DNA from: Actinomycetota bacterium
GTDB lineage: Bacteria; Actinomycetota; Acidimicrobiia; Acidimicrobiales; Acidimicrobilacustridaceae
Length of the DNA: 33,037 nucleotides
Direction of reading: 5' to 3'
Assembly (NCBI GenBank): GCA_026393455.1
Contig: JAPLAE010000063.1
Coordinates: 4,831 to 37,867, forward strand
Shown in pieces: positions 16,181-22,955 of the stretch (position 1 is its first letter; each line of letters opens with the position of its first letter). A model generated the notes under the pieces. It ran no database searches and was not told the origin of the DNA. It worked only from the letters and a program-made list of their open reading frames with translations. Both the position numbers and the translations under genes were made by a program.

Positions 16181-17617
16181 TTGGCTCTTCGAAGTCCAGA
16201 ACAGTACGTCGAATCACTTCGTGACGACCGAACCGTGTACTTCGGCGGTCAACTCGTACCCGACGTCACTCAACACCCCGTCATTGCACGCGCGATCCGG
16301 CACGCATCTGTCGATTTTGAACTTGCCGAAGACCCCGCAGTCCGAGCACTCGCCGTCGTCGAGGAAGCGGATCCCTACAGCCGTTACTTCCTCGAACCAC
16401 GGTCGACGGAAGATCTCGCTGACCGCGCTCGCCTCATCGAGACGGCCACGGCGCGTTGCCATACCCTCGTACCCCTTATCAAAGAGATCGGCACCGATGC
16501 TCTTTTCGCATTGCGCCGCATCGGACGAGCCCTTGATGCACATCGGGGTGATTCCGAGCGTTCCGAGCGAATCACTCAGTTTTTCGACCACTGCAAAACA
16601 AATGATCTCGCTATGTCTGTGGCCCAGACCGACGTTAAAGGCGATCGAAGCCTCGGACCATCGGCACAACCCAACCCAGATTCCTACCTCCGCATCGTTG
16701 AGCGGAAACCTGATGGGATTGTCGTGCGAGGTGCAAAAGTCCATACCAGTTGCACACCCAACACCAACGAGCTCATTGTTCTCCCGACACGAGCGATGAA
16801 CGCTTCCGATTCTGACTGGGCTGTGAGTTTTGCAATCCCAGTCAACACACCAGGGCTCAAACTCGTGGCCAGCCCGTATGGCTCGAACGCTGGTGACGAG
16901 TTTGACTCCCCTATCAGTTCACAACGACTCATGATGGAAACCACAACATTGTTCGATGACGTCTTCGTTCCGAACGACCGTGTCTTCCTCGATGGACAGC
17001 ACGAATTTGCCGGCCTACTGGCTCTGGCGTTCGTCGATTATCACCGATTCACCGCCATCGCCTACAAACTCCCACTCGTCGATGCCCTAGTTGGCAGCGC
17101 AGCACTCATGGCCGACATGAACGGCATCAGTCGGGCCGCTCATGTGCGCGACAAAATCACATCTCTCATTTCTTACGCCGAGACTCTTCGCGCACTCGTC
17201 GAGTCAAGTGCCCATCGGGGCACTCCAGATGATGCGGGCGTCTATGTCCCAGATCCGCTCATCGTGAACATCGCGAAGTCGCACTTTGCCCACGGCTATC
17301 ACCACGCGCTGCAGGAGGTTCAAGACCTCGCTGGCGGTCTCCTCGTTACTGCACCAGGTGGAGCTGACTTCGCTAACCCTGAAATCGGACCGATGCTCTC
17401 ATCACTGCTCGGCGGTCGTGCTGGAGTCGACGGTGAGGAACGAATCCGAGCAATGAATATGGTGAGTGATCTGACAACTCGCGAGTTCGGTGGCTACCAC
17501 GCTGTACTGGCCATCCACGCCGAAGGTTCTCTAGAGGCCGAGAAGATGATGATCGCTCGTTCCTACGATGCAAGTCGTGCGATTGCCTACGCACGCCGTC
17601 TTGCCGGTATCGACTGA
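16181..17617 (+). CDS. HpaB / 4-hydroxybutyryl-CoA dehydratase-like protein without full Fe-S ligand set
   Basis: 478 residues of the 4-hydroxyphenylacetate 3-hydroxylase (HpaB) family, acyl-CoA-dehydrogenase-like fold with flavin. The resemblance to clostridial 4-hydroxybutyryl-CoA dehydratase (AbfD) is strong throughout: RSPEQYVESL at the N-terminus, TDVKGDRSLGPSAQ, LRIVERKPDGIVVRGAKVH, VFVPNDRVFL, HVRDKITSLI and EKMMIARSYD near the end. AbfD binds a [4Fe-4S] cluster through C99, C103, H292 and C299. Here His288 is kept, the C299 position is Tyr295, C103 has no match, and Cys93 may match C99 only with a gap. Cluster-dependent dehydration is therefore unlikely; a flavin-only isomerase or oxygenase is more plausible. 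TTG start with AGGAGG. It sits alone on the plus strand between minus-strand glycan genes, so its functional link to them is unclear. Confidence 0.75.
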   Translation: MALRSPEQYVESLRDDRTVYFGGQLVPDVTQHPVIARAIRHASVDFELAEDPAVRALAVVEEADPYSRYFLEPRSTEDLADRARLIETATARCHTLVPLIKEIGTDALFALRRIGRALDAHRGDSERSERITQFFDHCKTNDLAMSVAQTDVKGDRSLGPSAQPNPDSYLRIVERKPDGIVVRGAKVHTSCTPNTNELIVLPTRAMNASDSDWAVSFAIPVNTPGLKLVASPYGSNAGDEFDSPISSQRLMMETTTLFDDVFVPNDRVFLDGQHEFAGLLALAFVDYHRFTAIAYKLPLVDALVGSAALMADMNGISRAAHVRDKITSLISYAETLRALVESSAHRGTPDDAGVYVPDPLIVNIAKSHFAHGYHHALQEVQDLAGGLLVTAPGGADFANPEIGPMLSSLLGGRAGVDGEERIRAMNMVSDLTTREFGGYHAVLAIHAEGSLEAEKMMIARSYDASRAIAYARRLAGID

Positions 17618-17630
17618 ATCTGCAATCAGT
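17613..17630. terminator. Stop-embedded hairpin at convergent junction
   Basis: ACTGA (17613-17617) and TCAGT (17626-17630) with an 8-base loop. The TGA stop of each converging gene lies in one arm. The stem is weak, at 5 bp. Confidence 0.3.
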
Positions 17631-18570
17631 ACGCGTCGAAATCCAAAAATCCAAACTCGCCGAGTTCGAACTGGTCTCGATCAAAATTTGTCGTGAATGG
17701 ATGCAGAACAAGCGACAATGGAGACGGCATCATTTTCTGAGGCAGGGGAATTCCTCGCATCCGCAGCGCGGGCGAACGTCCCCAGTGGATGACCATCGGG
17801 GCCCTGTGATGGCGTCCTACGACCGAGGCAATTCGACCGACTGGGATCGGCGCCACCGACCCTCGAAGCAAAACACCCAGAATCACACCAAAAGGAATAT
17901 TCGATACATGCGTTCTCGTGGAGACAACTACAAGATCATCAGAAATATGAATGCTGTACTTGTGCCCTGGGCGCTGAAGGCGCCATTTCAGGAGTTCCGG
18001 CGTCCACACTGGTGCGAATCCAGATGTCGAGGAACGCGGAAACTCGCCGTTGACGAGGCCATCAATGCTTCCGATGGTCGAATCATCGATAACGGTCGAT
18101 TGAAAGCCCGCTGCTCGTCCAACCGCTGGAACCATCAGGACGGGAAGCGGGGAAAGCGCTCGCCAGCCCAGCGTTGCGACCATTCTCGGAGCCGAATTCG
18201 CATTGGCAACGCCAAGAATGCCGTCGAAACCTTGCTGCGTTCCTCGCATGTACGAATCCTCGACAGTTCGCCGAAATGCACCCGATCCACGCGCTTCAGG
18301 GTCGACAGCTAAATCAACGCCCACGCCGAGCACTCGCTCCTCACCCGAAATCGATCTGTAGCGATTCGGGATCAGCGCGTAATTGCCTATGCGCTTCTCG
18401 CCCTCTTCGACTCGCCCCACAGCTGCGGGTCCCGCAGGGTTCTGGTCGTAGTACCAACGAAGGGAGGAAACGGTAAGCGGATCGGAATGTTCAAAAACTT
18501 GATTTAAGAGCGCCGCTGTTCTTTGCAGTTCAGCTTCGTCAGTCATCCGCAGGAACCGTTTCAACGTCAT
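17626..18570 (-). CDS. GNAT-family N-acetyltransferase
   Basis: 314 residues. The N-terminal half has a GNAT acetyl-CoA site: strand GVGVDLAVDP followed by the pyrophosphate loop EARGSGAFRRT (about 92-102), then VANANSAPRMVATLGWR (121-137). The C-terminal half, about 150 residues, is not a standard GNAT domain and may be a second degenerate GNAT or acceptor-binding unit. The start at 18570 overlaps the upstream glycosyltransferase by 32 bases. An alternative ATG at 18546 would give an ATGACTGA overlap but would trim the probable first beta strand. It is the last gene of the deacetylase-glycosyltransferase-GNAT operon and converges with the HpaB-like gene. Acetylation of an amino sugar for the surface glycan is the simplest inference. 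Confidence 0.75.
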   Translation of the reverse strand: MTLKRFLRMTDEAELQRTAALLNQVFEHSDPLTVSSLRWYYDQNPAGPAAVGRVEEGEKRIGNYALIPNRYRSISGEERVLGVGVDLAVDPEARGSGAFRRTVEDSYMRGTQQGFDGILGVANANSAPRMVATLGWRALSPLPVLMVPAVGRAAGFQSTVIDDSTIGSIDGLVNGEFPRSSTSGFAPVWTPELLKWRLQRPGHKYSIHISDDLVVVSTRTHVSNIPFGVILGVLLRGSVAPIPVGRIASVVGRHHRAPMVIHWGRSPALRMRGIPLPQKMMPSPLSLVLHPFTTNFDRDQFELGEFGFLDFDAY

Positions 18571-19930
18571 CGATCTTCAGGTCTTTCGCCTGTTGACGTC
18601 GCCGTACGATCACTGTCCAGAGTGCGTCGAACCCAACCGCGGCGAAGAGAACAATCGACACTTCAGCCGCAACTCGATACCTGGTGTTGCCGAATGCAGT
18701 CGCTGCCGTAAGCGTCGCAAGTATGACCCAAAGGCCGATGACCAGAACCGGTTGACGTCGACGCCTTTGGATCACAAAGCCGGCGATTGCCGCCGGCACA
18801 AGAAGGACATATTCGATAAAACCCAACTTTGCTGGAATCGACGGACGACCATCGAGTATCTGATCGAGTCGTATCTGTTCAAGCGGCTCATAAATTCCCC
18901 ACACACGGCCAACCCGCGCCGGAACCACAACCGTCAGAAGGCGGGCCTTGTGGTTGGCTATGTAGTCACTGGCTCTCGAGCGCACCACGACGTCCCGCTG
19001 CGATTCATCGAGCAATTCGCCATTCGGTCCATGCGGCTGAGGTTCGCCACATTGCAGACTCCAATAGCCGATGTGTGACCCGTAGTAGGTCTCGTCGCAA
19101 TTCGCCTGAACCATCACCGTGCCGGTGCTATCAGACAGGGTGAGAGGCTCGTTCATCACCATATTGTTTCGAATCACCCAGGGAGCAAGGACGGCGCAAC
19201 ACACCACCCCGGCAATTGCATAGCGGAGCAATTTCTCTTTCCATGGAAGCGGTGCTTTCCATAGGACGACCGCTGCCACGATGGGAAGAAACAACAAAAG
19301 CTCTGCGCGTGAGAGTGCCGCAAGTGCTCCGGCAACAGCAAAGATTGCCGCATTTCCGCGACTTGGATTCCTAACGAATCTCAATCCAAAAATCGTTGCG
19401 ACGAACGTGAAGAAGATTGCGGCAGTTTCTGACATCACAAGCGTGTCATTGATCCAGATGTTGGCGTACACCGCAGTTAGAAACGCGGCGATGAGACCCG
19501 TGCGTTTATTCCTCCATGACCGCCCTAAGTCTCCGGCCAAGATGATCGATGCACAACCAAGCAAAATAGATGCGATTTGGTGAGCGGTCAGTGATCGAAA
19601 TCCGAGGAACGAAGCGGCTCCGAGGTACGTCACGTACACCGGAGGATGTCCCGCTGTCGGTTCCACGTGTCCAATTGGTGTGACTACCTCGACAACTCGA
19701 CCGTCAGCGAGAGTTACCTGTTCCTTCGCACCGAAGAGATAGCGATAGGGATCTATGAATCCTTTGCCATCTGCAAGCAGATTCGCAGCCTCGTGGTAAT
19801 AGACAGCGTCGCCCCCCAATTCGAGAGTGGTTTGCGGAGACCAAAGGGCCATATCGGCTATTCGGATCCCAAATCCAACTGCCACGATCAGAATGATTCC
19901 GATCCAAAAACGCGAGATCCGCCGTGTCAT
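18539..19930 (-). CDS. GT39/ArnT-like membrane glycosyltransferase (copy 2)
   Basis: 463 residues, multi-spanning, GT-C type. It has the acidic first loop LGGDAVYYHEAANLLADGKG (Asp41), TAGHPPVYVTY, LVMSETA, SRAELLLF, APWVIRNN, the Cys-bearing ANCDETYYGSHIGYW segment with a second Cys six residues later, and the closing GNTRYRVAAEVSI. It is paralogous to the gene at 14573-16021 but lacks that protein's longer first extracytoplasmic loop, which carries two additional cysteines. The start ATG overlaps the stop of the deacetylase gene (ATGA), and the 3' end overlaps the GNAT gene, so the three are translationally coupled. The likely job is to transfer a sugar from a polyprenyl phosphate outside the membrane; donor and acceptor are unknown. 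Confidence 0.85.
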   Translation of the reverse strand: MTRRISRFWIGIILIVAVGFGIRIADMALWSPQTTLELGGDAVYYHEAANLLADGKGFIDPYRYLFGAKEQVTLADGRVVEVVTPIGHVEPTAGHPPVYVTYLGAASFLGFRSLTAHQIASILLGCASIILAGDLGRSWRNKRTGLIAAFLTAVYANIWINDTLVMSETAAIFFTFVATIFGLRFVRNPSRGNAAIFAVAGALAALSRAELLLFLPIVAAVVLWKAPLPWKEKLLRYAIAGVVCCAVLAPWVIRNNMVMNEPLTLSDSTGTVMVQANCDETYYGSHIGYWSLQCGEPQPHGPNGELLDESQRDVVVRSRASDYIANHKARLLTVVVPARVGRVWGIYEPLEQIRLDQILDGRPSIPAKLGFIEYVLLVPAAIAGFVIQRRRRQPVLVIGLWVILATLTAATAFGNTRYRVAAEVSIVLFAAVGFDALWTVIVRRRQQAKDLKIDDVETVPADD

Positions 19931-20784
19931 GTAGAACCAGATTCAGACTCAACTTCAATCTGTGCCGGATCGAATGTCGGAAGATCAGCGAGAGAGGCTG
20001 CTCGTTCACCGAGCGGCCTCCCCACTCCTTGACGCAAGGCCGCTTCGACGCGTTTCAACATGTGTTTGCGATTGAGCCAACCGACGCGACTAACCAACCA
20101 ACCACCGTGTTCGTACACGTAGAACTTCTCGTCGGGGTCGAACTCCCACGGGTGGCAATAGCTCCACAACACGGTGTCGGAATGGGCCTTGCGAACGCCA
20201 CGACGGCGTACCGCTGCCGGCAGCAGGCGAAGGTAGGTGCCCCCAAGAAACGGAATCGTGAGCGGACCGAACTTCATCACTGGACTTGGCAGCTCGATCA
20301 AACCTGATGGCCAGAGAAACGGCGTTGCCGGTGCGCCTGGCCATCCATAAAGCGGACTGCGGGCCGGGAGCACACTCGATGACACAAGAAAACCAAGCTC
20401 AGTCAAAATCTCGGGAACCCACGGAGTAGTTGGGATCAGCGAATACTGAGGAGCCCGGTAAATCGTTACGTCTTTACCCGCAAGTTCTGAGAGGAGGCGT
20501 TTCGCTTCCCGGTTGTCCGATCGGAATCGATCAGGCCCGAGCAAGTCGTTAGGAATGTGGTGGAGTCCGTGCACACCCAACTCATGGCCATCGGCAACTA
20601 CTCGACGAATGAGATCCGGATACCGAGACGCCAACTCTCCGACACAGAAGAATGTTCCGCGTATTTCCAATTCACGGAGCCGATCAAGGATCCGCTCCGT
20701 TACGAGCCCGACCCGTTCTTCCTGAACACTTGGATCGGTGCGTAGATCCTCGAAATCGAGGGTGAAACTGACTGACCGATCCAT
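19927..20784 (-). CDS. Polysaccharide deacetylase with NodB domain and DUF3473-like tail
   Basis: 285 residues. The NodB (CE4) motifs are present: SFTLDFED (Asp10 and Asp13), ADGHELGVHGLHH (metal His72 and His76) and YRAPQYS (Arg110). A C-terminal HPWEFDPD (211-218) is typical of deacetylases with a DUF3473 tail, which occur with exopolysaccharide systems. It should remove N-acetyl groups from a hexosamine using a divalent metal. No clear signal peptide is visible, so action may be cytoplasmic on a lipid-linked precursor. A TTG at 20793 is in frame, but ATG 20784 is preferred because a -10 (TACACT) overlaps the TTG and ends eight bases before the ATG. It is first in the operon with a GT39-like enzyme and a GNAT protein. 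Confidence 0.85.
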   Translation of the reverse strand: MDRSVSFTLDFEDLRTDPSVQEERVGLVTERILDRLRELEIRGTFFCVGELASRYPDLIRRVVADGHELGVHGLHHIPNDLLGPDRFRSDNREAKRLLSELAGKDVTIYRAPQYSLIPTTPWVPEILTELGFLVSSSVLPARSPLYGWPGAPATPFLWPSGLIELPSPVMKFGPLTIPFLGGTYLRLLPAAVRRRGVRKAHSDTVLWSYCHPWEFDPDEKFYVYEHGGWLVSRVGWLNRKHMLKRVEAALRQGVGRPLGERAASLADLPTFDPAQIEVESESGST

Positions 20785-20792
20785 GGTTGCCA

Positions 20793-20798
20793 AGTGTA
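20793..20798 (-). promoter_or_regulatory. Candidate -10 (TACACT) for the deacetylase operon
   Basis: On the minus strand TACACT ends eight bases before ATG 20784, so the transcript would have almost no leader. No ribosome binding site is visible, consistent with near-leaderless translation. Confidence 0.35.
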
Positions 20799-20817
20799 GG
20801 CATCAGACCTTGAACGC

Positions 20818-20842
20818 CTGAGCCCGCCCCGAGTCGGCTCAG
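20818..20842. promoter_or_regulatory. Inverted repeat CTGAGCC-N11-GGCTCAG in divergent promoter region
   Basis: Perfect 7-bp arms (20818-20824 and 20836-20842) lie between the deacetylase operon and acyltransferase copy 2. It sits about 20 bases upstream of the deacetylase -10. It may be an operator or an mRNA leader hairpin for the plus-strand gene. Confidence 0.35.
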
Positions 20843-20887
20843 CACTCATGGCAAGATGAGACCTCAGCTCGACCCGATTGGAGATCG

Positions 20888-22846
20888 ATGGCGCAGCCGC
20901 AGACCGATATCGCGCCTGACACCACGTCCCAATCGTCTTCGCAGCGGTGGCGGCCAGGACTAGACGGACTTCGAGCGCTGGCCGTTCTCGGAGTGATGGC
21001 CTACCACGAGCCCAACGTCGAGATGCCTGGTGGCTTTTTGGGTGTCGACCTCTTTTTCGTCCTCTCCGGGTTCCTCATCACCGGATTGCTTCTCGACGAA
21101 CGTCGCACCTCGGGGACACTCTCGCTCCGGTCTTTCTGGAATCGCCGCGCCCGGCGACTCCTGCCGGCTCTCGCTGCTCTTCTTTTGGCCGTCGTAGTCG
21201 CAACGACAATTCTTGGTGACGTTTCCCAGCGTCGCGATCTACCAGGAGGCGTCCTCTCGGCAGTGCTGTACGACTCTAACTGGAATCAGATTGCTCAACA
21301 CCAGAGCTACTTCGATCAGTTCACATCTCTCTCGCCACTCCAACACCTTTGGAGTCTCGCAATAGAAGAACAGTTCTACATTGTCTGGCCACTCGTGGTC
21401 ATCGCATGTCTCCGCCGAAGCAGACGACTTCTCATCGCCGTAACATCAGTAGCGACAGTTGCGAGTATCAGTCTGATGGCCTTCTTTCTTGGAAGCGGCG
21501 ACCCATCACGCAGTTACTACGGCACTGACACCCGAGCATTCACAATGCTTATCGGCGCATTAGGAGCAATCTTCGCTTGGCATTTGCGCCCATCCGGGAG
21601 AAAGGCTTTCTCGGCCAGCGTTCTCGGCCTCGGGGCCCTCTCTGCATCTTTCCTTTTCATCCATGACGACGCCCGATGGATGTACCGGGGCGGATTTGTT
21701 CTCTTTGCGGTGCTCGCACTCGGCTTGATCATTCTCGCTTCTGGCAACAACGTCGTCTCCAAAGCGATGTCGCATCCGATTCTTCGCAAGATTGGTTTCC
21801 TTTCCTACGCGCTCTATCTGTGGCACTGGCCGATTCGAGGGTTTGCCACCGACACTCGGCTCAGACTCCCCGACACTGGCGTTGGAACCGTTGCCGGAAT
21901 CGCAGTTCGTCTCGCACTCACATTTGCAGCTGCATGGTTGTCAATGGAACTGATAGAGAGATGGTTCCGACGTTCGACTCTCGGAGTCGCAAGATTTGGT
22001 ATCGCATGGGTCGTAATCGGTTCAATTCTGGTTGCATCAGCGTTCATCGCAGCACCGTCAATCGGCTCAACGATTGCTACAAACTTTGGTGGTGATCAGG
22101 CCGCGCAGCGAGAGAGGAATCTTCAACTGAAGGGCGACTCAACGCTTCCTACGCTCATGATCGTTGGCGACTCAGTTGCAATCACTCTCGACAACGGCAT
22201 CCGAATTGTCACCGATCGGAAGGTGTCGGTAGTTGGAGGAGCTGAGCTTGGATGTGCACTGCTCACTTCGCCGAAAGTCATGACGTTCACTGGCAAATGG
22301 GAACCGACGGGTTCAACGTGCCCCGACCACAATGACTATTGGTCGAAACTTATCGCCCATCACCACCCCGATGTCGTTGTCATGCTGATGGGCGCTTGGG
22401 ATCTCTATGCACGCGATTGGGGCAACGGTGCAGTCGCTCCGGGTGATCCTGAGTTCGACCAGCACTATCGGCAGGCCATGAACGACTCACTAGAGACACT
22501 TTCGGCGACAGGCGCTGAAATCATCGTGCTCACCACACCATGCTTTGAGCCGTTGGCAGGCGAAAAGTCCGGTCCTCAGTATGACATTGAGCGCGTCGAA
22601 CGCATCGCTCAACTCCAGCGAGAATCGGTTGAGACGTTCAACACGTCAAATCAGTCTGCGCCGGCGTCAATCGTCGACCTGCAATCGATCACTTGCGACA
22701 ACGGGTTTACACAAACGCGCGACGGCATCGCATGGCGTCCAGATGGCGTCCACTTTTCCATTGAAGGGTCGCAGGTCGCCGCAAGATGGCTTCTCGACTC
22801 GCTTCCTACTTCTGCACGATCCCGCCTCGGCCTGCCGACCAATTGA
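20888..22846 (+). CDS. OafA/YrhL-type membrane acyltransferase with SGNH domain (copy 2)
   Basis: 652 residues. The acyltransferase-3 domain (about 20-400) shows RPGLDGLRALAVLGVMAYHE with the catalytic histidine, FLGVDLFFVLSGFLITGLLL, RRARRLLPA and HLWSLAIEEQFYIVWPL (near 153). The SGNH domain carries MIVGDSVA (near 424), MLMGAWD and RPDGVHFSIEG (near 617), so the Ser and Asp/His triad is complete. This is the most canonical of the three copies. The ATG is preceded by GGAG four bases upstream. It is divergent from the deacetylase operon and followed 109 bases later by copy 3 on the same strand. It probably O-acylates an extracytoplasmic glycan. Confidence 0.9.
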   Translation: MAQPQTDIAPDTTSQSSSQRWRPGLDGLRALAVLGVMAYHEPNVEMPGGFLGVDLFFVLSGFLITGLLLDERRTSGTLSLRSFWNRRARRLLPALAALLLAVVVATTILGDVSQRRDLPGGVLSAVLYDSNWNQIAQHQSYFDQFTSLSPLQHLWSLAIEEQFYIVWPLVVIACLRRSRRLLIAVTSVATVASISLMAFFLGSGDPSRSYYGTDTRAFTMLIGALGAIFAWHLRPSGRKAFSASVLGLGALSASFLFIHDDARWMYRGGFVLFAVLALGLIILASGNNVVSKAMSHPILRKIGFLSYALYLWHWPIRGFATDTRLRLPDTGVGTVAGIAVRLALTFAAAWLSMELIERWFRRSTLGVARFGIAWVVIGSILVASAFIAAPSIGSTIATNFGGDQAAQRERNLQLKGDSTLPTLMIVGDSVAITLDNGIRIVTDRKVSVVGGAELGCALLTSPKVMTFTGKWEPTGSTCPDHNDYWSKLIAHHHPDVVVMLMGAWDLYARDWGNGAVAPGDPEFDQHYRQAMNDSLETLSATGAEIIVLTTPCFEPLAGEKSGPQYDIERVERIAQLQRESVETFNTSNQSAPASIVDLQSITCDNGFTQTRDGIAWRPDGVHFSIEGSQVAARWLLDSLPTSARSRLGLPTN

Positions 22847-22955
22847 GGAGCCACGGAAGCGCGCTCTCCATGAAGGCGACGAGGAGCATCCGAGGCCCTG
22901 TGTCAGAATCTAAGAAGGCTCAACAAGCGCGAGCCAGAGGGGCAATAGAGAACGT

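Noticed and set aside
16214-16799. Long frames on both strands within the HpaB-like gene
   Set aside because: The TTG-started frame has a perfect Shine-Dalgarno sequence and family motifs throughout; the others are byproducts of codon bias.
16181-17617. True 4-hydroxybutyryl-CoA dehydratase
   Set aside because: Three of the four iron-sulfur ligands cannot be matched, so the specific name would mislead.
17868-18476. Plus-strand frames across the GNAT gene (17701-18476)
   Set aside because: No domain, no ribosome site, and antisense to the acetyl-CoA binding motif of the GNAT protein.
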